Shown: positions 49,815 to 59,992 of the stretch, piece after piece
How the letters are laid out: each line of letters starts with the position of its first letter
Numbering within the stretch: position 1 is the first letter of the stretch
DNA from: Pseudomonadota bacterium
Lineage (GTDB): Bacteria; Myxococcota; Myxococcia; Myxococcales; Myxococcaceae
Assembly: GCA_023423535.1 (NCBI GenBank)
Contig: JAFAFL010000066.1
Coordinates: 1 to 64,000 of the forward strand
Direction: 5' to 3'
DNA length: 64,000 nt
Made by a program: the position numbers and the translations under genes
The notes under the pieces: model-generated
What the model was told of the DNA's origin: nothing
Databases searched by the model: none
What the model saw: only the letters and a program-made list of their open reading frames with translations

Positions 49815-51203
49815 CTACCGCTGGCCGGTGACGCTGCTCGGCGAGCCTTCGTCGTCGTGCGCGTCGTTGGAGGCAACGGGCACCGGCGCGGGCGGCAGCT
49901 TCCGCGGAGGGACGATGACCTCGGGCGGAACGGGGCAGCGGGTGCAGGGCCCTCGCAGCGGGATGCGGAGCACGGTGCCCACGCGGAGGAAGGTGGTGCG
50001 CATCCGGTTCGCCTTCTGGATCGCGCTGACCGTGGTGCCGTACTTCCGCGCGATCTTCCCGAGGTTGTCGCCCGAGCGCACGCGGTGGGTGGTGCTGTTC
50101 TGGTCCGGCCGCTGCGCGAGAAGCGGCGCGATTCGGCGGCCGAGCTCCTGGGCGCGCCCGTTGTAGAAGCGGACGTGGAAGTGGTCGCGGTGCCGCTTCG
50201 CGTGGCGGATGATCGCCGTGGGCCCGAAGAGCGAGTCGAGCCACGCCTTGTCCTCACCGGCCGCGAGCGCGTGGTCGTAGATGACCTTCTGCACGCGCTT
50301 GTCCACGAGGATGAGCTGCACGTCGGTCTGCGTGACGAGCGCCTTCACCAGCGCCCAGTTCTTCTCCACGTCGATGTACTTCTCGCGCTCGCGCTCGCGG
50401 ATGGGATCGACGGTCGGGTAGTAGAACGCGAAGTCCACGTCGCGGCCGTTCTGGTGGCTCTTGTGGGGCCGCAGCCAGCCGCCTTCGGAGGTGCTGAGGT
50501 TGTTCACGCGAAGCGGGTGCGCCTCCGGGTACTGCGCCTTCACCGTGCGGATCGCCGCGACCGCGTAGTCGATGGTCTCCTGCGTCGCCCAGGCGGTGTT
50601 CGGCGAGACGACGATCCAGTCCGGATCGCGCGGGAAGGGGACCGCGTTGATCACCCGGCCGGCCTCCACGAAGCCCACCGACACCGAGCCCAGCGCCTTG
50701 AGGTCGTTCTTGAAGAGCTGCGCGATCGTCTCGTCGCTCAGGTCCGCGGTGTAGCGGGGGAAGGTGCTGCCGTCGTTGACCGCACTGGCCGCCGACGGCT
50801 CGGAGGCCTCGCCCTCGTCGGCGGAGGCGACACCGTCCTCGTCCTCCTCCTCTTCGGCGGAGGCCTCGTCGTCGGGGGCGTCGGAGTCGATCTCGGCAGT
50901 GACGGAGGCCTGCTCCGCTCGCGCCGGCCTCGCCCCCTCGCGCGCTGCCGGGACCGCGCCGTTCGCCGACGCAGCGGCCTCGATTGCCTCCAGCTCCGCC
51001 GAGGCCTGGGTCACCTCGCCGAGCCCCGTCGCCGACACCGCGTCCACCGCCTCCGCGTTCTCCGCCGCTTCGCGCGCGGTCATCGCGTGGGCTTCGTCCT
51101 TCGCCTGGCTGGCAGCGACGGAGGGGCGGGCGGAGGAGGTCACCGCACATCCCGCGAGCGGGAGGGCGACCAGGAAGGCAAGGGCCGAGCGGAGGGCTGA
51201 CAT
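49815..51203 (-). CDS. penicillin-insensitive murein endopeptidase (MepA-like) with LysM
   Basis: 462 residues. A lipobox-like LAGC near residue 19 and a long acidic Ala/Glu linker (to about 150) precede the MepA-type LAS metallopeptidase domain: HKSHQNGRDVDFAFY supplies His and Asp ligands and HRDHFHVRF the remaining histidines. A C-terminal LysM (THRVRSGDNLGKIARKYG...VGTVLRIP) binds peptidoglycan. It should cut D-Ala-mDAP cross-links in the periplasm. ATG 51203 lies 9 bases after TATCGT. Confidence 0.88.
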   Translation of the reverse strand: MSALRSALAFLVALPLAGCAVTSSARPSVAASQAKDEAHAMTAREAAENAEAVDAVSATGLGEVTQASAELEAIEAAASANGAVPAAREGARPARAEQASVTAEIDSDAPDDEASAEEEEDEDGVASADEGEASEPSAASAVNDGSTFPRYTADLSDETIAQLFKNDLKALGSVSVGFVEAGRVINAVPFPRDPDWIVVSPNTAWATQETIDYAVAAIRTVKAQYPEAHPLRVNNLSTSEGGWLRPHKSHQNGRDVDFAFYYPTVDPIREREREKYIDVEKNWALVKALVTQTDVQLILVDKRVQKVIYDHALAAGEDKAWLDSLFGPTAIIRHAKRHRDHFHVRFYNGRAQELGRRIAPLLAQRPDQNSTTHRVRSGDNLGKIARKYGTTVSAIQKANRMRTTFLRVGTVLRIPLRGPCTRCPVPPEVIVPPRKLPPAPVPVASNDAHDDEGSPSSVTGQR

Positions 51204-51294
51204 CGGGCGCGGACGATAGCGCGAGTCCAGCGGCAGACAGAACTCTCTGACCACAACGTTGACTCGACTGCCTGGCTGCTCTCGAGGCGTTCAT

Positions 51295-51322
51295 TTGCCG
51301 ACTCCCGAGGCGGGGGTAGGTT
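51295..51322 (+). promoter_or_regulatory. peptide transporter operon promoter (TTGCCG-16-TAGGTT)
   Basis: The -35 TTGCCG at 51295-51300 and the -10 TAGGTT at 51317-51322 are 16 bases apart. The GTG start lies 6 bases after the -10, so the message is probably leaderless. Confidence 0.45.
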
Positions 51323-51328
51323 GCCCCC

Positions 51329-53053
51329 GTGTCCGTCTCCTTCCGGCTCGCGCTCGTCAGTGCGTGCGTCAGCGTGTTCATCGGCCTCGCCGCGGGCGGG
51401 TGTGGCGGGTGCGCGCGCGGAGGGGAGGGCGCCGGGGCACAGAGGATCGATCCCGCGTGGCGCGACGGCACGTTGCCCCCTTCGATCACCGAAGGCACGC
51501 CGACGCGCGGCGGCACGCTCGTCGTCCGTCTGCCCAGCGAGCCGGCCATGCTCAACCGGCTCCACGACTCCGGCCAGGACGCGTGGGGCCAGCGCATCCT
51601 CATGGGCCACGTGCTGGAGACGCTGCTGCGCACGGACCCGGACGATTCCGCAGGCCCGCCCCTCCCGCACCTCGCCGAGCGCTTCGAGCGCAGCGAGGAC
51701 GGTCTCGTCACCACCTTCCACCTGCGCCGCGACGTCCGCTTCCACGACGGCACGCCCTTCACCTCCGAGGACGCCGCCGCCGTTCTTGCCGCCGTGCGCG
51801 ATCCGGCGAAGCCCACCGCGAACATGCGGGCGCTCTTTCCGGATCTCCTCGAGGTGGAGACGCCCGATCCCCACACACTCGTCGTTCGCTGGCGCGCTGC
51901 CTCGGCGACCGGCTTCCGCAACCTCGCGCTGCACCTGCCGATGGTGCCTTCGGAGACGCTCTCCGGCGACCTCGACGCTTCAGCGGCGAACCGCGCGCCA
52001 GTCGGCACCGGGCCCTTCCGCTTCGAGCGCTGGGACTCCGGCTCGCGCATCGTGTTCGCGCGCTTCGACGGACACTGGCGCGCGCCGCCGCACCTCGATC
52101 GGATCGAGTTCCGGATCGCGAAGGACGAGGCGGTCGCGCTGCAGCGCTTCGAGCGCGGCGAGTTCGATCTGATGACGCTGGTGCCTCCGTCGGTCTGGCG
52201 CGCGCTGGAGGCAGACGACCCGAAGACGCGTTGGGCGCAGCGGGGCTACCACCGCGTGCGCACGGCCGAGAACGCCTACAACTTCATCGGCTGGAACCTG
52301 CGCCGCGAGCCCTTCGACGACGTCCGCGTGCGCCGCGCCCTCACGCACCTGCTGCCGGACGCGCAGGTGGAGCGCGGCCTGCTCTTCGGGCTGGAGCCGA
52401 TCACCACCTGCCCGTACTTCACCGGTGGGCCGGACTGCGATCCCTCGCTGGAAGCGGACGAGTCTCCGCAACGCCTGCGCCACGATCCTGCGCGCGCGCG
52501 ACAACTGCTGGAGGAGGCCGGCTTCCGCGACACGGACGGAGACGGCGTGCGCGACCGCGACGGAAAGCCGCTGCGCTTCTCGCTGCTCGTCTGGACGCAT
52601 TCGGTGCTGCTGGGGAGGCTCGCGCCGCTGCTGCAGGAAGAGCTCGCGCGCGCCGGGATTCAGATGGACATCGACCGGGTGGAGTGGGCGGTGTTCATGC
52701 AGCGCGTGCGGCAGCGCGACTTCGATGCGATCTCGCTCGGCTGGTCCACGCCGGGCGCGGACACGGACACCTTCGCCACCTTCCACTCGTCGCAGGCTGC
52801 CGCCGGGCGCAACTACGTGGGCCTCGAGGACGCGCAACTGGATGGACTCCTGGAGGATCGCCGCCGCACCTTCGACGAGGCCCGCCGAACCGAGCTGTCC
52901 CGACGCATCCACGCGCGCGTCTACGAGCTGCAGCCCTACACCTTCCTCAACGCGCGCAGCGCTCTGGACATGGTGAAGCGCCGGGTGCGCGGACTGCGTC
53001 CCTCGGTCTCCTGGTACCGGCTGGAGAGCGTGTGGCTGGAGCCGGAGAGCTAG
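51329..53053 (+). CDS. ABC transporter substrate-binding protein, oligopeptide/dipeptide type
   Basis: 574 residues. A lipoprotein signal with Cys near residues 25-28 (AAGGCGGC) is followed by an SBP_bac_5 domain: LVVRLPSEPAMLNRLHDSG, FHLRRDVRFHDGTPFTSEDA and TGPFRFERW, RVRRALTHLL. A small loop DTDGDGVRDRDGKPL resembles a calcium-binding turn and is common in bacterial SBPs of this family. It binds peptides for import by the permeases that follow. GTG 51329 is used. Confidence 0.88.
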   Translation: MSVSFRLALVSACVSVFIGLAAGGCGGCARGGEGAGAQRIDPAWRDGTLPPSITEGTPTRGGTLVVRLPSEPAMLNRLHDSGQDAWGQRILMGHVLETLLRTDPDDSAGPPLPHLAERFERSEDGLVTTFHLRRDVRFHDGTPFTSEDAAAVLAAVRDPAKPTANMRALFPDLLEVETPDPHTLVVRWRAASATGFRNLALHLPMVPSETLSGDLDASAANRAPVGTGPFRFERWDSGSRIVFARFDGHWRAPPHLDRIEFRIAKDEAVALQRFERGEFDLMTLVPPSVWRALEADDPKTRWAQRGYHRVRTAENAYNFIGWNLRREPFDDVRVRRALTHLLPDAQVERGLLFGLEPITTCPYFTGGPDCDPSLEADESPQRLRHDPARARQLLEEAGFRDTDGDGVRDRDGKPLRFSLLVWTHSVLLGRLAPLLQEELARAGIQMDIDRVEWAVFMQRVRQRDFDAISLGWSTPGADTDTFATFHSSQAAAGRNYVGLEDAQLDGLLEDRRRTFDEARRTELSRRIHARVYELQPYTFLNARSALDMVKRRVRGLRPSVSWYRLESVWLEPES

Positions 53054-53062
53054 GCCGCGCGC

Positions 53063-54058
53063 ATGTCGCCCCTCTGGAGTCTCGTCGCGCGCCGCCTGCT
53101 CTTGATGATCCCCACGCTGTTCGGGATCACGCTGGTGACGTTCGTCGTGCTGCAGCTCGCGCCCGGGGATCCCTTTGGTGGCGCACCGGGCGACCCGGGG
53201 GGAGCCGAAGCCTTCGAGGCACGACGCGCGGCGCAGGGACTCGATCAGCCGCTTCCGCAGCAGTACGCGCAGTGGGTGCGCCGCGTGGTGACGCTGGACT
53301 TCGGCCGCTCGTGGCAGGACGGGCGCCCGGTGCGAGAACGCATCACAGAAGCGCTTCCGCGAACGCTGCTCCTGAGTGCGCTCGCCATGCTCTGCGCGTG
53401 GCTGGTGGCGGTGCCGCTGGGCGCATGGGCAGCGGTGCGTCACGGCACGGCCCGCGAGCGCGCGGTGATGATCGGCCTCTTCCTCCTCCACGCGCTGCCC
53501 GCGTTCTGGGTGGCGCTGATGCTGCTGCTCTACCTCGCAGGTGGGCGCGGCCTCAGCCTGTTCCCGCTGCAGGGGCTCTCGTCGCCCGACGAGGTGGCGC
53601 AAGGGTGGAGCGTAGGTCGCCGCGCGCTCGACGTCGCGTGGCACCTCGTGCTGCCGGTGGCGGTGCTCTCCTACGGCGCGCTGGCCTGGCTCACCCGCTA
53701 CACGAAGACGGCGCTCCTGGAGGTCATCCGCCAGGACTTCGTGCGCACCGCCCGCGCAAAGGGCCTCCCTGAAGGGCGCGTGATCGTCCGCCACGCGCTG
53801 CGCAACGGGCTCTTGCCGCTGATCACCGTGTTCGGGCTGATGCTCCCGCAGCTCCTCGGCGGCAGCGTGATCGTCGAGCGCGTGTTCGGCATCCCAGGCA
53901 TGGGCCTGCTCGTCTTCGAGGCCATCCTCCACCGCGACCATCCGGTGGTGCTCGGCGTCACCACGCTCGCCGCGCTGATCACCCTGGCCGCGATGCTCGT
54001 CGCCGACCTCCTCTACGCGCTCGTCGATCCGCGCGTGACCGACGAGGTGCCGCGGTGA
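53063..54058 (+). CDS. peptide ABC transporter permease, DppB/OppB-like
   Basis: 331 residues, six membrane helices. The first is LLLMIPTLFGITLVTFVVLQLAPGDP, then a DFGRSW loop typical of DppB, and the EAA loop (RTARAKGLPEGRVIVRHALRN) that contacts the ATPases. ATG 53063 is 9 bases after the SBP stop, and the stop overlaps the next GTG (GTGA). Confidence 0.93.
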   Translation: MSPLWSLVARRLLLMIPTLFGITLVTFVVLQLAPGDPFGGAPGDPGGAEAFEARRAAQGLDQPLPQQYAQWVRRVVTLDFGRSWQDGRPVRERITEALPRTLLLSALAMLCAWLVAVPLGAWAAVRHGTARERAVMIGLFLLHALPAFWVALMLLLYLAGGRGLSLFPLQGLSSPDEVAQGWSVGRRALDVAWHLVLPVAVLSYGALAWLTRYTKTALLEVIRQDFVRTARAKGLPEGRVIVRHALRNGLLPLITVFGLMLPQLLGGSVIVERVFGIPGMGLLVFEAILHRDHPVVLGVTTLAALITLAAMLVADLLYALVDPRVTDEVPR

Positions 54059-55059
54059 GCCGCCGGCGACGACCGCTCGTCCGGCTCGCGGGCCTCACGG
54101 TCCTCGTGCTCTGCCTTTCCGCGCTCGCCGCGGATCTCCTCGCGTCCGACCTCCCGCTGGCGGTGAAGGTGGACGGGCGCGTGCACGTGCTGCCCGTCTT
54201 CTTCGGCACCGGGCAGACGCGGGTGGAGCTCATCGGCACCGGCGGGCTCCCGTCGCTGCGCGAGCGCGTGGCGGAAGAGCAGGGCGCCTGGCTCGTCGAG
54301 CCGCCCATCCCCTTCGGACCCACCCGAACCTCGCTGGACCACGCGCTCTCACCGCCTTCACGCGAACACCCCTTCGGCACCGACGACCTCGGTCGCGACG
54401 TTTTGTCGCGGATGATCCACGGCGCGCGCGCCTCGCTGGGGATCGGCCTCTTCGCGGTGGCGATCTACGTGGTGCTGGGCGTCGCGCTCGGCGGGCTGGC
54501 GGGCTACTTCGGCGGACGCGTGGACGGCGTCATCTCGCGGGTGACGGAGGTGATGCTCAGCTTCCCGAGCCTCTTCCTCATCCTCGCGGTCCTCGGGCTG
54601 CTCCGCGCGCAGTCGCTGTGGCCGGTGATCCTCGTGCTCGGCCTCACGCGGTGGACGGACGTCTCGCGGCTCGTGCGTGCGGAGTGCCTGCGCCTGCGAA
54701 GCCTCGAGTTCGTCACCGCCAGCCGCGCGCTGGGCGCCTCGCACCTGCGGATCCTCGTGTCTCACGTGCTGCCGCACACGCTGGCGCCGGTGACGGTGGC
54801 CGCGTCCTTCGGCGTGGGCGCGGCGATTCTGCTCGAGAGCGCACTGAGCTTTCTGGGCTTCGGCGTGCCGGCCCCGCACCCGAGCTGGGGCGAGCTCCTC
54901 GCGCAGGCGCACCGCTACGTGACCTACCCTGGCGCCTGGTGGCTCACCTTGTTCCCGGGACTGGCACTTTTCCTCACCGTGGCGTCCTTCAACCTGCTCG
55001 GCGAGGCGCTGCGCGATGCGTGGGATCCGCGTTTGGCGAACACCGGCGGGCGCGCTTAA
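54055..55059 (+). CDS. peptide ABC transporter permease, DppC/OppC-like
   Basis: 334 residues. The OppC_N signature (HPFGTDDLGRDVLSRMIHGAR) precedes five helices and the EAA loop TASRALGASHLRILVSHVLP, with a further SALSFLGFGVPAPHPSWGELL characteristic of DppC. It starts with GTG in a GTGA overlap with the DppB gene. It is longer than usual before the signature because of a loop of about 75 residues between TM1 and the family motif. Confidence 0.93.
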   Translation: MSRRRRPLVRLAGLTVLVLCLSALAADLLASDLPLAVKVDGRVHVLPVFFGTGQTRVELIGTGGLPSLRERVAEEQGAWLVEPPIPFGPTRTSLDHALSPPSREHPFGTDDLGRDVLSRMIHGARASLGIGLFAVAIYVVLGVALGGLAGYFGGRVDGVISRVTEVMLSFPSLFLILAVLGLLRAQSLWPVILVLGLTRWTDVSRLVRAECLRLRSLEFVTASRALGASHLRILVSHVLPHTLAPVTVAASFGVGAAILLESALSFLGFGVPAPHPSWGELLAQAHRYVTYPGAWWLTLFPGLALFLTVASFNLLGEALRDAWDPRLANTGGRA

Positions 55060-55062
55060 CAT
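55033..55062 (+). promoter_or_regulatory. possible promoter for the MshEN pair (TTGGCG-18-TAACAT)
   Basis: TTGGCG at 55033-55038 and TAACAT at 55057-55062 lie inside the end of the DppC gene, 9 bases before the ATG of the first MshEN gene. They would allow expression apart from the transporter. Confidence 0.35.
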
Positions 55063-55071
55063 CGGCGGTCC

Positions 55072-55827
55072 ATGGCGACCATCAAGCTGGGCGAGCTGCT
55101 GGTCAAGGCGAACGTCCTGACCGAAAGCCAGCTGAAGACCGCACTCTCCGAGCAGAACAAGTGGGGCGGCAGGCTCGGCGAGATCCTCGTGCGGATGAGC
55201 CTCCTCTCCGAGGACATCCTCGTGAAGGCGCTGTCGAAGCAGCTCGCGATCCCCGCCTACAACGTGGACGCGCTGCAGGCCGTCCCGCCGCACGTGAAGG
55301 CGAAGATCCCCGCTCAGATGGCGCGCGATCTGGCGGTCGTGCCGGTGCAGCTGAAGGACGACGGCAAGACGCTCGTCGTCGCGATGGCGGATCCGCAGAA
55401 CGTGGAGGACGTGGACATGCTCCGCGCGCGCTCCAACTGCCGGATCGTCGCGCAGGTCGCCGGCCGCACCGCCATCGCCCGGGCCATCTCGCGCTTCTAC
55501 GAGGGCGAGGCGGACATCAGCGACGCCGAGTCCTCCTTCAAGGTCGTCGATGCGCAGGGCCGCACGGTGGTGAAGAACCTCGCGGACATCCAGCCGTCGG
55601 CCCCGGCCGCGCCTGCCAGACGCGCCACGCCGCCTCCCGCTCCCGCGCCGTCGGTGGACGCCAACGCGCCGCGCCGCAACGGGCTGAGCGAGGACCCGGC
55701 GGAGCTGCTGCGCACGGTGGAGGAGGTCCAGCGCAAGGAGGTCGCGGCGCTGAAGGCGATGGTGGAGCTGCTCATCGAGAAGGGCGTCTTCTCGCGCGAC
55801 GAGTACCTCGCGCGGGTGAAGCGGTAG
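55072..55827 (+). CDS. stand-alone MshEN-domain protein, canonical c-di-GMP motif
   Basis: 251 residues. Two 24-residue MshEN motifs occur at 5-28 (KLG...L21...L25...Q28) and 34-57 (RLG...L50...L54...Q57), separated by exactly 5 residues, the arrangement that binds cyclic di-GMP in MshE. The rest of the GspE/PilB N-domain follows (IPAYNVDALQAVPPHV, VVAMADPQNVEDV). There is no ATPase domain. A Pro/Ala linker (about 175-205) leads to a short helical C-terminus. It probably relays c-di-GMP to a partner. Confidence 0.85.
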   Translation: MATIKLGELLVKANVLTESQLKTALSEQNKWGGRLGEILVRMSLLSEDILVKALSKQLAIPAYNVDALQAVPPHVKAKIPAQMARDLAVVPVQLKDDGKTLVVAMADPQNVEDVDMLRARSNCRIVAQVAGRTAIARAISRFYEGEADISDAESSFKVVDAQGRTVVKNLADIQPSAPAAPARRATPPPAPAPSVDANAPRRNGLSEDPAELLRTVEEVQRKEVAALKAMVELLIEKGVFSRDEYLARVKR

Positions 55828-55836
55828 CGCCGGACC

Positions 55837-56790
55837 ATGCGGAAGAAGCTCGGTGAGCTGCTGGTCGAGGCCGGCGCGGCGACGGCAGACGACATTGCGC
55901 AGGCGCTCGCGAAGCAGCGTGCCGCTCCCAACGACCCGAAAGAAGCGAAGCCGCGGCTCGGCGAGCTGCTCGTTCGCGCGGGAACGGTGACGCACCGGCA
56001 GGTCGGCCTCGCGTTGGCGATGCAGTGGGATCTGCCCTTCGTGGAGCTCTCCGAGATCCCCGGCGAGGTCTCCCGGCTGGTGCCGGTGGAGGTGCAGGCC
56101 GCGCACGGCATCGTTCCCTTCCGGCTCGAGCAGGAGGGCAAGACGGAGCGCGTGCACGTCGCCATCGCGGATCCGCGTCAGCTCGATCACGTGGAGGAGC
56201 TGCGCTTCCAGCTCGGCAAGCAGGTCCGTCTCTTCATCGCCGCGCAGGACGACCTCGACGACGTGCTCTCCGCGCTGAAGGGCGACGTCTCGGAGGAGTT
56301 CGAGATCAACGAGGAGGAGGATCTCGTCGTCGTCGGCATCTCCGAGGACGAAGCGCCCGAGTCGTGGATCGCCACGTCGCCCGAGACGGCCACTTCCGGT
56401 GGCGCCGGTTCCCGGTTGCCGGTGGCAAAGGAGCTCGACGATCTGCTGGGGAAGCTCGAGCCCGCCGCGTCGCCGATCCCGGCGCAAAAGGTGGAGGTCA
56501 TCCGCTTCCCGCCGCAGCGCACCGCCACGCCGCCTGCGCCCTTGGCCGCGGTCCCGCCGCCTCTGCCGTCTCCGCCGCCTCCCTTGCCTCCGCCCGCTTC
56601 GCTCGAGGGGATCTCGGACGACGACCTGAAGATCCTCGAGAGCCTCGAGCGCATGGCCGCCGGAGAAGCGCCGGTGCTCGAGAGCGAGAAGGTGCGTCCC
56701 GCGCAGATGGTCGCGGCGCTCATCCGCCTGCTCATTCGCAAGAACGTGATCGGCGAAGCGGACTTCCTCGAAGAGCTCGGCCGGAAGTAG
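55837..56790 (+). CDS. stand-alone MshEN-domain protein, variant spacer
   Basis: 317 residues. Two MshEN motifs lie at 4-27 (KLG...I20...L24...Q27) and 40-63 (RLG...V56...L60...Q63), but the spacer is 12 residues instead of 5. This may alter or abolish c-di-GMP binding. The GspE-type N-domain continues (LPFVELSEIPGEV, VAIADPRQLDHVEEL), then an acidic segment (EEFEINEEEDLVVV), a Pro-rich stretch (PPPLPSPPPPLPPP) and a C-terminal helix bundle related to that of its neighbour. No ATPase domain is present. Confidence 0.82.
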   Translation: MRKKLGELLVEAGAATADDIAQALAKQRAAPNDPKEAKPRLGELLVRAGTVTHRQVGLALAMQWDLPFVELSEIPGEVSRLVPVEVQAAHGIVPFRLEQEGKTERVHVAIADPRQLDHVEELRFQLGKQVRLFIAAQDDLDDVLSALKGDVSEEFEINEEEDLVVVGISEDEAPESWIATSPETATSGGAGSRLPVAKELDDLLGKLEPAASPIPAQKVEVIRFPPQRTATPPAPLAAVPPPLPSPPPPLPPPASLEGISDDDLKILESLERMAAGEAPVLESEKVRPAQMVAALIRLLIRKNVIGEADFLEELGRK

Positions 56791-56887
56791 CGCGGGTGGG
56801 CGGCACGAGGAGCAACCGGGCGCGCGCACCGTGTAGTCAAATGGCAGAGCACCGCGCCGTTTTCGGTTAGCTTCGTTCTCTCCCGTC

Positions 56888-58902
<2,015 letters not shown>

Positions 58903-58911
58903 CGCGCTGGC

Positions 58912-59322
58912 ATGTTCTGGCTCAGCCACCACCACGACGACGAATTGCACCGGACCTACGCGCTCGGCGGTGCCAGGGTCTGCGCGCGGTGCCTCGGCGT
59001 GTACCCGGTGATGTTTGCCGGCATCGCGCTGCAGATCGCCCAGCGCGCGCCGCTCCAGTGGCCGGGGTCGTGGGATGTCGTCGTCGCGATCGGGCTGCTG
59101 CTCCCCGCGCTGATCGACTGGGCGGTGGGCCGGTTCAGACCGCATTGGGGCAGCAACGCGGTGAGAACGGTCACCGGCGTGTTGCTCGGCATCGCGCTCG
59201 CCCGGACGCTGTACGTGCACCTGCGCGATCCCCTGCCGCCGCTGCTGCTCGCCCAGGCAGGGCTGGTGCTGCTCGTGGCGCTGCCGGTGCTCGGCGTGAC
59301 CTGGCGCCGGCGGACGCGGTAG
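58912..59322 (+). CDS. DUF2085-type membrane protein
   Basis: 136 residues. The opening FWLSHHHDDELHRTYALGG followed by RVCARCLGVYP resembles the DUF2085 motif, a probable zinc site (His pair and CxxC) at the membrane surface, before three or four hydrophobic helices (VMFAGIALQIA, DVVVAIGLLLPALIDW). The function is unknown. It lies 9 bases after the dppF stop, so it may be transcribed with the transporter. Confidence 0.75.
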   Translation: MFWLSHHHDDELHRTYALGGARVCARCLGVYPVMFAGIALQIAQRAPLQWPGSWDVVVAIGLLLPALIDWAVGRFRPHWGSNAVRTVTGVLLGIALARTLYVHLRDPLPPLLLAQAGLVLLVALPVLGVTWRRRTR

Positions 59323-59365
59323 ATCCTTCCGCGCGGCGGCGCGTTAGAGGCATTCGAGGGAGTGA

Positions 59366-59992
59366 TTGGGCACCTCCGAGCGGACAGACGAAGAGCTGAT
59401 GATCGCCTTCCGCGGCGGAGACCCGCGGGCGTTCGAGGTGCTCGTGCTGCGTCATCGGGTGCCCGTCTACAACTTCATCCTCCGGCTCGCGGGCAGCCCC
59501 GCGCGCGCCGAGGACCTGTTGCAGGAGACGTGGCTGAAGGTGGTCCGGGGCGCTGGGGATTGGCAGCCGAAGGCCCGGTTCACCACCTGGGTCTACACGA
59601 TCGCGAGGAACCTCTGCGTGGACAGCGCGCGAAAGGAGAGCTACCGGAAGGCGGACTCGCTCGACGCGCCGCAGGGCGCCGACGGTGAGGGCCGGACGCT
59701 GGGCGAGGCGCTCGCCGACGAGGGCGGACAGAGCCCGGATCGCAACGCGCACAACCACCGCGTGCGGCCGCTGATTGAACGGGCGCTGCAGTCGCTTCCG
59801 GCGGAGCAGCGCGAGGTCTTCCTCCTGCGCGAATACAGCGGCATCCCTTTCAAGGAGATCGCGGAGGTCACCGGCGTCCCCGAGCCCACCGTGAAGAGCC
59901 GCATGCGCTACGCGCTGGAGGGCCTGAGACGGAAGCTTCAAGAACTGGGCGTGGACGGGGACATGGCTGAAGGAAGGACGGCAGTGGGATGA
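59366..59992 (+). CDS. ECF-type RNA polymerase sigma factor
   Basis: 208 residues. Region 2 spans about 25-95 (AFEVLVLRHRVPVYNFILRL, DLLQETWLKVV, FTTWVYTIARNLCVDSARK), and region 4 spans about 130-185 (LQSLPAEQREVFLLREYSG, FKEIAEVTGVPEPTVKSRM). It directs polymerase to a stress- or envelope-type regulon. The start is TTG 59366. The stop shares ATGA with the anti-sigma gene, so the pair is made in balance. Confidence 0.93.
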   Translation: MGTSERTDEELMIAFRGGDPRAFEVLVLRHRVPVYNFILRLAGSPARAEDLLQETWLKVVRGAGDWQPKARFTTWVYTIARNLCVDSARKESYRKADSLDAPQGADGEGRTLGEALADEGGQSPDRNAHNHRVRPLIERALQSLPAEQREVFLLREYSGIPFKEIAEVTGVPEPTVKSRMRYALEGLRRKLQELGVDGDMAEGRTAVG

